64,000 nt of DNA from Marinobacterium_D sp050908845 (GTDB lineage Bacteria; Pseudomonadota; Gammaproteobacteria; Pseudomonadales; Balneatricaceae), in the NCBI RefSeq assembly GCF_050908845.1, contig NZ_CP194171.1, positions 1,178,001-1,242,000 of the forward strand. Direction: 5' to 3'. The notes under the pieces were generated by a model. That model was not told where the DNA came from. It did not search any database and saw only the letters and a list, made by a program, of their open reading frames with translations. The position numbers and the translations under genes are program-made. Positions 33,097 through 41,022 of this stretch are shown here, one piece after another. Position 1 is the stretch's first letter. Each line of letters starts with the position of its first letter.

Positions 33097-34464
33097 TTAG
33101 CTGGCCTTCTGGGCTTTGGTTTCAGGCTCGCCCAGGTAGGCTTCCATGGAATCGTCCAGTGCTTCCAGCCAGGGGGTGTGGTGCGGCGGAGCCATGGTGC
33201 CGGTCATCAGCGAAGCGTAGGAGTGGTCACGGAAGGTCATGATGTTTTCCTTCTTGTGGTTCTTCCACTCCAGGAAGGTGCGGTTCACGCCGTCGATATC
33301 GAAGGTCGGGTAATCGGTCTGCTCGATCAGATGCAGGATGTAAGAACCCTGGAACTCGTACATCTCTTTTGCTGTTTCCAGCGTCAGTTCCTCTTCGCGC
33401 CATTTCAGGCTGTCGGCAGTCATCTCTTCCCTGGATGGCAGCGGGATGCGACCCAGGATAATGTCACGCACGTACCAGGCCTGGGCATCAAACATGTTGA
33501 AAGAGTACCACTGGTCCTGCATGCCGACGTAGAAGAACTGCGGATTATCTTCCCAGACAACACCCTTGTAGAGGTTCAGCGGCCAGAGACGGTTATTGGT
33601 CTTCAGGGCAAGTTCGTCGTCGAGGAAGGGGAAGTGATGCAGGTAACCGGTGCAGAGGATGATCGCGTCGATCTTTTTGCTGCTGCCATCGGCGAAGTAG
33701 GCGTTCTCTACATCGACGTGGGTCAGGTTGGGTTTCTCTTCCCAGTTGTCAGGCCATTTGAAGCCCATCGGCGCGCTGCGGTAACAGCTGGTGATGGAGC
33801 GGGCGCCATATTTGTAACACTGGGAGCCAACATCTTCGGCGGAGTAGCTGGCGCCGACGATCAGGATATCCTTGTCCTTGAATTCAAGTGCGTCGCGGAA
33901 GTCATGGGCGTGGAGAATACGGCCGCCGAAGTGGGTGAAGCCAGGGAATTCAGGCACCTTCGGTGTAGAGAAGTGACCGCTGGCGCAGACCACATGGTCA
34001 AAGGTTTCGCTGTAGCTGGTGTCGGTGTTGTGATCGTGTACGGCGACGGTGAACAGTTTGGTGTCCGCGTCGTAGCTGATGTTGCGGACCGGGGTGTTGA
34101 AGCGGATGTACTTGCGTACGCCGGCTTTATCGACGCGACCTTTAATGTAATCCCAGAGCACTTCGCGAGGAGGGTAAGAGGCTATCTGCTTGCCGAAGTG
34201 TTCCTCAAAGGTGTAGTCAGCGAACTCCAGACACTCTTTCGGTCCGTTGGACCAAAGGTAGCGGTACATGCTGCCATGAACCGGTTCGCCGTTTTCGTCC
34301 AGTCCGGTGCGCCAGGTGTAGTTCCACATACCACCCCAGTCGCTCTGTTTTTCGAAACAGACCAGCTCCGGAATATCAGCACCTTTGGCCTGGGCAGACT
34401 GGAAGGCTCTAAGCTGCGCCAGACCGCTGGGACCGGCGCCGATAATAGCTACGCGTTTGTTCAT
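33097..34464 (-). CDS. tmm: Trimethylamine monooxygenase (flavin-containing monooxygenase)
   Basis: This 455-residue protein has the FAD motif AIIGAGPSGLAQLRAF at the start, the FMO fingerprint FGGRILHAHDF (FxGxxxHxxxF) near residue 180, and the NADPH motif IVGASYSAEDVG. Its body matches bacterial Tmm closely (FEKQSDWGGMWNYTWRTG, SYPPREVLWDYIKGR, MQDQWYSFNMFDAQAW, TFRDHSY). Tmm oxidises trimethylamine to its N-oxide with NADPH and O2 in the cytoplasm, the first step of the pathway spread over this window. It is followed by a cupin gene and preceded by a 250-base region with three AGGGGTA-type heptamers. Confidence 0.95.
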   Translation of the reverse strand: MNKRVAIIGAGPSGLAQLRAFQSAQAKGADIPELVCFEKQSDWGGMWNYTWRTGLDENGEPVHGSMYRYLWSNGPKECLEFADYTFEEHFGKQIASYPPREVLWDYIKGRVDKAGVRKYIRFNTPVRNISYDADTKLFTVAVHDHNTDTSYSETFDHVVCASGHFSTPKVPEFPGFTHFGGRILHAHDFRDALEFKDKDILIVGASYSAEDVGSQCYKYGARSITSCYRSAPMGFKWPDNWEEKPNLTHVDVENAYFADGSSKKIDAIILCTGYLHHFPFLDDELALKTNNRLWPLNLYKGVVWEDNPQFFYVGMQDQWYSFNMFDAQAWYVRDIILGRIPLPSREEMTADSLKWREEELTLETAKEMYEFQGSYILHLIEQTDYPTFDIDGVNRTFLEWKNHKKENIMTFRDHSYASLMTGTMAPPHHTPWLEALDDSMEAYLGEPETKAQKAS

Positions 34465-34565
34465 GTGTCTCTCCTGTACGTATGCAGGTTAGAAAAGAAA
34501 GCTGCACGAAACGTGTGTGTAAGACCCAAGTTAAGCGTTAGCGAGGCTGGTGGTAATTCCCCGGT

Positions 34566-34598
34566 GGGGGTAGGTAAAAAGGGGTAATCGGAGGGGTA
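34566..34598. promoter_or_regulatory. Cluster of NarL-like heptamers upstream of tmm
   Basis: Three direct heptamers occur in 33 bases: GGGGGTA (34566-34572), AGGGGTA (34580-34586) and AGGGGTA (34592-34598). They lie 102-134 bases upstream of the tmm start. They match the half-site of the 7-2-7 palindrome upstream of tdm, next to which a NarL-like regulator is encoded. Binding is inferred, not shown. Confidence 0.5.
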
Positions 34599-34714
34599 GT
34601 CGGTAGAGGCGAGTCCAAGGAAAAACAGCCAATAGCGGAACAGCCGGAATTAAATAGCCGCGAAAGCCTGGCAAAACGGGGTGACAGAATAGAAAGGGGC
34701 GTGAGCAGCAGAGG

Positions 34715-35374
34715 CTAGTCACGCTCCATGTATTGCAGTGATGTACGGTGAGAGCGGCCCACATGCTCACGCAACAGCTGTGCAGCCAGTTCCGACTGTC
34801 CCTTGAGCACCGCCTTGACGATCTCGCCATGCTCGGTGAACGAGGTCTGCAGGCGATCCTCCACGCGGAACTGGGCGCGGCGATAGGGGGTCACCTTGGC
34901 CCGTGCCAGCAACACCGCTTCGGCAAGAAAGTGGTTGTGGGCACCTTCAAACAGTGCCTCGTGCAGCTTGATATTAGCGGCCTCGTAGGCGTCCACATTG
35001 CCGTTGAGCACATGGGTGTGGCTGTCCAGATGGATCGCCAGCAGGGCTTCGCGCTCGGCCTGCTTCATGTTGATGGACGCCATGCGTGCGCAAAGTGCTT
35101 CCATCTCGGCGGCATATTCAAACATCTCCGCCAACCGGTCTGACGTGATCTCGGTGACGAATACCCCGCGGCGGTGGCGGTGTTCCACCAGGCCAGTAGC
35201 AATCAGCTGCTTCAACGCCTCTCGTACCGGCGTGCGCGACACCTCGAACTGATCGGCCAGGGCCACCTCATCGAGACGGGTGCCAGCCTCGATACGTCCG
35301 GAAAGAATATCGTCCGACAGGGCGCTGCGGATGCGAGCCGCCAGCGGCAGGTCTTGCGTTGTTTGCTCAGTCAT
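34715..35374 (-). CDS. GntR-family transcriptional regulator (FCD/FadR subfamily)
   Basis: This 219-residue regulator has a winged helix-turn-helix at residues about 15-75 (RIRSALSDDILSGRIEAGTRLDEVALADQFEVSRTPVREALKQL) and a C-terminal helical FCD domain with the metal- or ligand-binding residues characteristic of the family (the LHEALFEGAHNHFL and TEHGEIVKAVL segments). It is the last gene of the minus-strand TRAP/amidase operon or has its own promoter in the 75-base gap. FCD regulators usually bind short TNGTNNNACNA-type palindromes, and two TGTATACA sites lie upstream of the TRAP operon. It is therefore the likely local repressor. Confidence 0.9.
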   Translation of the reverse strand: MTEQTTQDLPLAARIRSALSDDILSGRIEAGTRLDEVALADQFEVSRTPVREALKQLIATGLVEHRHRRGVFVTEITSDRLAEMFEYAAEMEALCARMASINMKQAEREALLAIHLDSHTHVLNGNVDAYEAANIKLHEALFEGAHNHFLAEAVLLARAKVTPYRRAQFRVEDRLQTSFTEHGEIVKAVLKGQSELAAQLLREHVGRSHRTSLQYMERD

Positions 35375-35449
35375 AGCGGTGCCTTGATGCTAGCGTTGCC
35401 TGGACATAAATAGTCTCAAGCGCGTTTTCTTCCCGTCAGCCTGAGCGAA

Positions 35450-35833
35450 TCAGGTGGCCGGATCCATCAGTGATACATGGGCGGCGACAATGCGCCAGCC
35501 CTCCGGGCGCCTGGCCCAGACCTGGCTCTGGCGCCCGATCCGTGCCGAGCCCGGGCGGGTAAACTCGGTCCAGGCGGTGGCCATATCCGGGCCGTGGGCA
35601 GTGATCACCGTGTTGTGCAGTTCACGATAGAGCCCCTTGCTCGGGCGCTGTTTACGAAACTCGGCGATCTGGTCATAGCCGTACAGGTTCTCGGTGGCGC
35701 CGTAGCGTACCACCCGCGGATCGTTCCAGAACAGCTTGTCCAGCGTTACGACATCGTTGCTGATCAGGGCCTGTTCGTACTCGGCGAAAGCGGCTTTCAC
35801 CTCTTCCAGTACGCTGGTGTCATCGAGCCTCAC
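35450..35833 (-). CDS. DUF3225 family protein (AtzH/HpxZ-like)
   Basis: I use the GTG at 35833, which has an AAAGGAG site seven bases upstream; a longer frame would overlap the amidase gene. The 127-residue protein is the AtzH/HpxZ type of NTF2-like fold (EVKAAFAEYEQALISNDVVTLDKLFW, YGYDQIAEFRKQRP, and GPDMATAWTEFTRPGSARIGRQSQVW). Relatives accompany AtzE-type amidases in cyanuric-acid and oxalurate pathways, where AtzH also has amidase-supporting activity. Its place directly after an amidase gene supports the same partnership here. Confidence 0.85.
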   Translation of the reverse strand: MRLDDTSVLEEVKAAFAEYEQALISNDVVTLDKLFWNDPRVVRYGATENLYGYDQIAEFRKQRPSKGLYRELHNTVITAHGPDMATAWTEFTRPGSARIGRQSQVWARRPEGWRIVAAHVSLMDPAT

Positions 35834-35846
35834 TAATACTCTCCTT

Positions 35847-37022
35847 TTATTTGTGGTTATTCCAGTCGGCATCCAGCTCGGCAGCCAGATTCAGCAGCGC
35901 TCTGTCGCTGCCGGCAGGACCGATCAGTGAAAGGCCCACGGGACCTGTGCCGTCATGCAGCAGCGGCAGGCTGATCTGCGGCAGACCTGCGATACCGGCG
36001 ATGGCGTTCATGCGCATGGTGCGGCTGCGGATCGCATCCACCTCTTCGGGGGATGCATCGATGGCAGGCGCATGGCTCGGTGCCGTCGGCATACACCAGA
36101 GGGTGCTGCTATCGAAACGTGCACGCACCTGGTCGCGCAGAGCGTTGGCGGCGGCCAGTGCGGTTGCGTATTCATCAGCGGTGATCTTTGAGGCGGCCTC
36201 AAAACGCTCGCGGATCCCGGGACCGAAGTTGGGGCGGGTTGCCTCGATCCACTCACCATAGGCCTGCCAGGCCTCATAGCCCTGCACTACGCGGAACAGC
36301 GAGGGGAATCGGTCCAGCTCACCGAGGGTTAGCGCATCGATCTGGGTTAGCTGCGTGTTGGCGTCGAGCAGCTCCTGCAGCTGGGTGAGCAGTATCGGCT
36401 CTACGTTTGAGTGCACATCTGCAATGCCGCGTACCCGCGAAAAACTGAACGCCTGGGTATCCTCCGGCAGCAGCACCTTGCCGACCTTGCCGAGCGTTTC
36501 GATATCGCGGGCAAACCAGCCCAGGGTATCGAAACGGGGTGCCAGCGGCGCGGCAGCCTCGGTGGACACTGCGCCATGGGTCGGTCGGATGCCATAGACG
36601 CCGCAGTAGCTGGCGGGAATCCGCACCGAACCGCCGGTATCGCTGCCGATGGCGAAATCCACCAGGCCCGCGGCGGTCACCGATACCGAGCCGCTCGAAG
36701 AGCCGCCTGGAATGGCGCCCGGCAGGGCCGGGTTCGGCGGCGTGCCGTTATGGCTGTTCTGCCCGGCGATGCTGTAGCAAAGCTCGTCGGTATGGGTCTT
36801 GCCGATCAGGTGAGCACCGGCATCCAACAGGCTGGTAATCACCGGGGCATCGGTGGTGGCGGGAGCGTGGGTCGCGCGCCACTGCGGTTGGCCGAGGCTT
36901 GTGATATGTCCCTTGAGCTCGAAGATATCCTTGCTGGCGAAGACCAGTCCATCCAGCGGACCGCTGCCGCTGGGCAGGCGCTCCACCGGGTCGTTCTCGA
37001 TAAAACCTGTCGTCAGTTGCAT
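35847..37022 (-). CDS. Amidase (amidase signature family, AtzE-like)
   Basis: This 391-residue protein has the amidase-signature Ser-cisSer-Lys arrangement: Lys31 in FASKD, the serine-rich loop GGSSSGS near residues 107-112, and Ser132 in GSDTGGSVRIPA. It should hydrolyse a small amide. It is somewhat shorter than typical 450-residue family members, with the N-terminal part reduced. The neighbours are a TRAP permease upstream and an AtzH-like gene downstream, so it probably acts on a compound that the transporter imports. No AtzG-like small subunit gene is present. Confidence 0.88.
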   Translation of the reverse strand: MQLTTGFIENDPVERLPSGSGPLDGLVFASKDIFELKGHITSLGQPQWRATHAPATTDAPVITSLLDAGAHLIGKTHTDELCYSIAGQNSHNGTPPNPALPGAIPGGSSSGSVSVTAAGLVDFAIGSDTGGSVRIPASYCGVYGIRPTHGAVSTEAAAPLAPRFDTLGWFARDIETLGKVGKVLLPEDTQAFSFSRVRGIADVHSNVEPILLTQLQELLDANTQLTQIDALTLGELDRFPSLFRVVQGYEAWQAYGEWIEATRPNFGPGIRERFEAASKITADEYATALAAANALRDQVRARFDSSTLWCMPTAPSHAPAIDASPEEVDAIRSRTMRMNAIAGIAGLPQISLPLLHDGTGPVGLSLIGPAGSDRALLNLAAELDADWNNHK

Positions 37023-37040
37023 GGGGCTTTCCCTATCCTG

Positions 37041-38330
37041 TTAGCCGGAGATACCGGACATGACGGTGCGTGGCAGCCAGAGGCTGATCTCCGGCACGGC
37101 GTTGATAACGAAGAGTACGATCAGCGCGAGCCATACCAGTGGCAGGGCGCCCTTTACCGCCTGGCCATAGGTGACGCCGCCGAGGCTGCTGGCCACAAAC
37201 AGGTTCATGCCGAAGGGCGGGGTGAACATGCCGATGGCGCAGTTGACGCAGAGGATCACCCCCAGGTGCACCAGATCCACGCCTGCTATTTCAGCCACCT
37301 TGATCACCAGCGGCACCAGGATGATGACGATGGAGTTGGGGTCCAGGAACATACCGGCGATCAGCACCACCACATTGATCAGAAGCAGCAGGACCACCGG
37401 GTTATCGCTCAGGGAGAGCAGGCCGCTGGCCAGCTGTTGGGTCAGGCCGGAGGTGGTCAGGTACCAGGAGAAGGCCGCGGCGGAAGCCACGATAATCATC
37501 ACCTGGGTGGTGACCACGGCGCTGTCGACACAGACACGCCAGAGATCTTCAACGCTGAGCTCGCGGTAGATAAACATGCCGACGACGGTGGCATAGATTA
37601 CGGCCACGGCAGCGGCTTCGGTGGGGGTGAAAATACCGCCGTAGATACCGCCCAGAATCAGCACCGGAATCGCCAGTCCCCAGGAAGCTTCACGCAGGGC
37701 GCTGAACAGCTCCTGGCGGGACGGGAAGGGGCGTGACTCCATGCCCGACTTGCAGGCGCGGTAGTAGCAGTAACCGAGGAACACCAGGCCGTATACCAGG
37801 CCCGCACCGATGCCCGCCATAAACAGGGCGCCGATCGACACGCCGGCCATGGCGCCGTAGACGATCATAAAGATGCTCGGCGGGATGATGATGCCCACGG
37901 CGCCGGTGGCCATCAGCAGGCCCACGGAGAACTTCTGGTCGTAACCCTCTTTCAGCATTGACGGCAGGATCAGCCGACCCACCGAAACCACGGTGGCGGG
38001 GCTGGAGCCGGAGATGGCACCGAAGAACATGGAGCCGGTCACGGTGGTCATCGCCAGGCCGCCGCGGAACGGGCCCACCAGCATCTGCGCCACCTTGAGG
38101 ATACGGTTGGAGAGGCCGCTGGTGCTCATCAGGTTGCCGGCCAGAATGAACAGCGGGATCGCCATCAGCGGAAAGCTGTCGAGGCCGGAGAACATGCGCT
38201 GCACGATCAGCATCGGCGGGGTGGTGCCGGCGACACTCAAGCCGATAAATACGGCCAGCGTCAGCGCGACGAAAATCGGTAGTCCGGCGGCTAGCAGGCC
38301 GGAGGTAAGAAAAAGAAATCCTGAACCCAT
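37041..38330 (-). CDS. TRAP transporter large permease subunit (DctM family)
   Basis: I take the ATG at 38330, one base after the DctQ stop, giving 429 residues; a GTG nine bases upstream is an alternative. The protein has about twelve hydrophobic helices with family motifs MAIPLFILAGNLM, GSSPATVVSVGRLILPSMLKEGYD and VLVPLVIKVAEIAGVDLVHLGVILCVNCAIG. It forms the sodium-coupled transport channel in the inner membrane with DctQ. It is flanked by dctQ and the amidase gene on the same strand with short gaps. Confidence 0.94.
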   Translation of the reverse strand: MGSGFLFLTSGLLAAGLPIFVALTLAVFIGLSVAGTTPPMLIVQRMFSGLDSFPLMAIPLFILAGNLMSTSGLSNRILKVAQMLVGPFRGGLAMTTVTGSMFFGAISGSSPATVVSVGRLILPSMLKEGYDQKFSVGLLMATGAVGIIIPPSIFMIVYGAMAGVSIGALFMAGIGAGLVYGLVFLGYCYYRACKSGMESRPFPSRQELFSALREASWGLAIPVLILGGIYGGIFTPTEAAAVAVIYATVVGMFIYRELSVEDLWRVCVDSAVVTTQVMIIVASAAAFSWYLTTSGLTQQLASGLLSLSDNPVVLLLLINVVVLIAGMFLDPNSIVIILVPLVIKVAEIAGVDLVHLGVILCVNCAIGMFTPPFGMNLFVASSLGGVTYGQAVKGALPLVWLALIVLFVINAVPEISLWLPRTVMSGISG

Positions 38331-38331
38331 G

Positions 38332-38838
38332 TTAAGCACCTGCCGGGGTATTGCTGTATTCGAGGGACTGGTTGCGCAGCAGGCGCACCAGGGTTTCCGA
38401 CAGCCGGATCAGCATCAGCGCCGAACTGAGCGGAATAGAGATGTAGAACAGGTACATCGGTGCTTCCATGGCCGGTGAGCTCTGCCCGAACATCATGATC
38501 TGGCGGGTCAGGTGATAACCGTGCCAGGCCAGCATCGCGCACAGTGCCATGCAGGTCAGGGTGATCAGAATCTGCAGCGGCTTCTGCATGTTCTCAGGGG
38601 CGATCTGCTTGAGCACATCGATCCGGATATGGGCGTTCTGGCGGAAGGCGATGCTGCCGGCGATAAACACCATCCAGATAATCGAGTAGCGCACGCTCTC
38701 TTCGGCCCAGCTAAACGAGTAGTTAAACAGGGCGCGGGCGCCGATCTGAACGCAGAGCATGGTGGCGGCAAAGATGATCAACACACCGACGGTGCCGTTC
38801 TCGATCCACGCCAGCAGACGACTGAAACTGTTCCACAT
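38332..38838 (-). CDS. TRAP transporter small permease subunit (DctQ family)
   Basis: This 168-residue membrane protein has four predicted helices and the DctQ features RALFNYSFSWAEESVRYSIIWMVFIAGSIAFRQNAHIRIDVL. It partners DctM in the inner membrane. The C-terminus runs straight into the dctM start. A GC-rich hairpin separates it from the upstream DctP gene, which is common where the binding protein is needed in excess. Confidence 0.92.
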   Translation of the reverse strand: MWNSFSRLLAWIENGTVGVLIIFAATMLCVQIGARALFNYSFSWAEESVRYSIIWMVFIAGSIAFRQNAHIRIDVLKQIAPENMQKPLQILITLTCMALCAMLAWHGYHLTRQIMMFGQSSPAMEAPMYLFYISIPLSSALMLIRLSETLVRLLRNQSLEYSNTPAGA

Positions 38839-38850
38839 AAAGAGTCTCCA

Positions 38851-38879
38851 GCCCGGGGCCCTGAAAAGAGCCCCGGGGC
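38851..38879 (-). other. GC-rich hairpin between dctP and dctQ
   Basis: GCCCGGGGC (38851-38859) pairs, with one bulge, with GCCCCGGGGC (38870-38879), with a loop of ten bases. There is no T run. In TRAP and ABC operons such a hairpin after the binding-protein gene usually protects its mRNA or partly stops transcription; that reading is by analogy. Confidence 0.55.
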
Positions 38880-38891
38880 GTTTTGATCGGC

Positions 38892-39887
38892 TTACTGGGC
38901 GGCGAGGGCTTGCTGGGTACGCTCAAGCAGGTTGTCGTCCAGCTTGCCGGCGAACTCGTCATACACCGGGGTCATCGCCTGGCTGAATTTCTGCAGCTGC
39001 TCTGGGCTCAGGCTGACGATCTCGGTACCGCCGGCGGCTTCGATGCCGTCCAGGTACGCCTGCTCGCGGGCGATAGAGCGCTCGCGCTGGTACTCACCGG
39101 CCTCACGCACGGCGGCTTTCAGCATCTGCTGATTTTCCGGACTCTGCTGATCGAACCAGGTTTTGCTGAAGATAAAGGCGGTGGCCAGGTAGCCGTGGTT
39201 GGAGAGCATCAGGTCATCCTGCACTTCGTAGAACTTCATCTGCGAGATGGAAACCAGCGGGTTCTCCTGGCACTCGACCACACCCTGCTGCAGCGCGGTA
39301 TAGGTTTCGCTGAAGGCGATCGGTACCGGGTTGGAACCCAGCGCCTTGTACTGGGAGATCAGCAGCGGGCTTTCCATGACACGTACCTTGCGGCCATCCA
39401 GGTCGGCCGGTGAGTTCACCGCGTGGTTGCAGGTAAGCTGCTTGAAGCCGCTTTCCCAGAACATGGCCGGCTCAAAACCCGCCTTGCGCAGACCGGAGAG
39501 AACTTCGTCACCGATCGGACCGTCCAGCAGTTCATAGGCGGCTTCGCGGGACGGGAACAGGAACGGCATATCGATCAGCTGCAGGTTCTTGTTGAAGCCG
39601 CTGAGCTTGGCGGTGGGGATAGGAGCCGCCTCGACGGCACCAAACTGCATCTGCTGCGCCACCTGAACATCGTCCCCAAGAGCGTTGTTTGGATAGATGT
39701 TGACTTCGTATTCGCCGTTGGAGCGCTCCTCGATCAACTGCTTCAGACGCTCGGCGCCTTCATGCTGGGCGCTGTCTTCGGTCATGTCGTGATGCAGTTT
39801 GATCACGCTGGCGGCCTGGGCCTGCAGGGCGGTGGCGGAGATGGCCAGGGTCATGGCGCTGATCAGGGTTTTGAGCGGCTTATTCAT
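38892..39887 (-). CDS. TRAP transporter solute-binding protein (DctP family)
   Basis: This 331-residue protein has a signal peptide (MNKPLKTLISAMTLAISATALQAQA) and typical DctP segments: VIKLHHDMTEDSAQHEGAERLKQLIEERSNG, the ligand strand DLDGRKVRVMESPLLISQYKALG with its conserved arginine, and ALQQGVVECQENPL. It binds a carboxylate-type ligand in the periplasm. It is the first gene of the dctP-dctQ-dctM-amidase-DUF3225-gntR string. Two TGTATACA sites upstream suggest GntR control. Confidence 0.93.
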   Translation of the reverse strand: MNKPLKTLISAMTLAISATALQAQAASVIKLHHDMTEDSAQHEGAERLKQLIEERSNGEYEVNIYPNNALGDDVQVAQQMQFGAVEAAPIPTAKLSGFNKNLQLIDMPFLFPSREAAYELLDGPIGDEVLSGLRKAGFEPAMFWESGFKQLTCNHAVNSPADLDGRKVRVMESPLLISQYKALGSNPVPIAFSETYTALQQGVVECQENPLVSISQMKFYEVQDDLMLSNHGYLATAFIFSKTWFDQQSPENQQMLKAAVREAGEYQRERSIAREQAYLDGIEAAGGTEIVSLSPEQLQKFSQAMTPVYDEFAGKLDDNLLERTQQALAAQ

Positions 39888-39934
39888 CTATCTCGTTCCT
39901 TGTATCGACAGGTCGAAAGTTGTCAGGCTGTTTC

Positions 39935-39944
39935 TTGTATACAA
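39935..39944. promoter_or_regulatory. TTGTATACAA palindrome, GntR operator candidate (proximal)
   Basis: This perfect 10-base palindrome lies 48 bases upstream of the dctP start. It is the style of site bound by FCD-type GntR regulators, one of which is encoded at the end of the same operon. A second TGTATACA core is 104 bases further upstream. Confidence 0.6.
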
Positions 39945-40039
39945 AAGCAATATGAATGCCACTTTTAAAAATCCATGAAAAACAATGAATTAGAAATTCA
40001 ATAAGCTTTTTGGTCCATGGTGGTGCGCTGTTTTAGCTT

Positions 40040-40047
40040 TGTATACA
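40040..40047. promoter_or_regulatory. TGTATACA palindrome, GntR operator candidate (distal)
   Basis: The same 8-base core as the proximal site, centred 104 bases upstream of it (about ten helical turns), which would suit looping between two bound regulator dimers. Looping is inference. Confidence 0.5.
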
Positions 40048-40124
40048 TGGTATTTGGTCTTTATTGGTGCAAGGTGGGGAGGCGGTTTCGGGGCTGGTAA
40101 ACGAGGCTTTAGAACCTCATAGGT

Positions 40125-40151
40125 ACGCCTGTAACGCCTGTAACGCCTGTG
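40125..40151. repeat. Three tandem copies of a nonamer
   Basis: ACGCCTGTA at 40125-40133 and 40134-40142 is followed by ACGCCTGTG at 40143-40151. The copies are exact except for the last base. It lies in non-coding sequence upstream of the TRAP operon and may be a slippage-prone microsatellite. Confidence 0.7.
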
Positions 40152-40248
40152 ACGGTTGAGAGGATTGTGGGTGGAGCTAGATGGGCGTGGGGGTAAGAAG
40201 GGCTGGTACGAAAGGGCGGGTGTGAAGAGGAGCGATGATCAGCGAGGA

Positions 40249-41022
40249 TCAGCGGGATCTATCCACGCTGAAGATCACCCCCTCGACACCCAGCACCGTG
40301 CCTGATTCGGAGTAGACACCCTGTCCCTTTTCTTCGACCCGGCGTTCGCTGCCATCGGCGTGGTGAATGCGGTAGTGCAGCTCGAAACTTTCCCGGCGGT
40401 GCAGCGCTTCCTGCACCTGATCCCAGACCATGCCGGCATCGTCCGGATGAATCAGGGCACCGTAGCTCAGGCGGGGCTGGTTGATCAGTGCATCGGCGCT
40501 GTAGCCGGTGACGTCCAGGCAGCCGTCGCTGACGTACTCCATGGTCCAGTTGCGGTTGTTACGCGCGCGGTAGAGCATCACCGGCAGGTTGGAGACAAGC
40601 TGGCTGAGGCTCCTGTGGCTGGCAGCGCGCTGCTGATCGCGGCGGACCTGTGGGGTGATATCGCACAGCGTCAGGCTCACCGGCCAGGTAGTGTCGGGGT
40701 AGAGGGGTTGGGCGCGCAGTTCGCACCAGTGCAGGTCGTTGCCGGTAGGCAACCTGAGCCAGACGGGCTTTGGCAGAGCACCCTGGCGCAGCTGATCCAG
40801 TTGCTCGCGCCAGAGGGTCAGATCGCGGGGGTGCAGGTAGCGATGCACAGGCTGGCCTTCGCAGGTGGTATCCCCGGTCAGCTGATGCCAGCGTCGGTTG
40901 CCGTGCAGGATGGTTTCCTGTGCGTCAATCACCAAAACCGCTTCGTCCAGGCTGTCGAGCACGTCTCCCGGCTCGATCTCCATCTTTTCCCGGCGTCCCC
41001 AGTTCAGCTTCAGCAGGCTCAT
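40249..41022 (-). CDS. Double-PAS-domain protein without an output domain
   Basis: This 257-residue soluble protein has two PAS domains: residues about 18-125 (DSLDEAVLVIDAQETILHGNRRWHQLTGD, then CDITPQVRRDQQR) and about 140-255 (YRARNNRNWTMEYVSDGCLDVTGYSADAL with the PAC-like SFELHYRIHHADGSERRVEEKGQGVYSESG). No kinase, cyclase, phosphodiesterase or DNA-binding domain follows. It starts inside the stop of the response-regulator gene (ATGA overlap), so it is translated with it. It is likely a sensory or adaptor partner of the adjacent two-component system. Confidence 0.82.
   Translation of the reverse strand: MSLLKLNWGRREKMEIEPGDVLDSLDEAVLVIDAQETILHGNRRWHQLTGDTTCEGQPVHRYLHPRDLTLWREQLDQLRQGALPKPVWLRLPTGNDLHWCELRAQPLYPDTTWPVSLTLCDITPQVRRDQQRAASHRSLSQLVSNLPVMLYRARNNRNWTMEYVSDGCLDVTGYSADALINQPRLSYGALIHPDDAGMVWDQVQEALHRRESFELHYRIHHADGSERRVEEKGQGVYSESGTVLGVEGVIFSVDRSR

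Larger units (their letters stand above)
39888..40248. other. Promoter region of the TRAP/amidase operon
   Basis: No gene is seen in these 361 bases. They contain the two TGTATACA palindromes, a three-unit tandem repeat of the nonamer ACGCCTGTA (40125-40151), and G-rich sequence (a single GGGGGTA at 40189-40195) just after the stop of the PAS gene. The operon promoter is expected close to the first palindrome. Confidence 0.55.

Noticed and set aside
40189..40195. Single GGGGGTA as a NarL-like site at the TRAP promoter
   Set aside because: One heptamer in G-rich DNA is expected by chance; there is no partner half-site at the required spacing.
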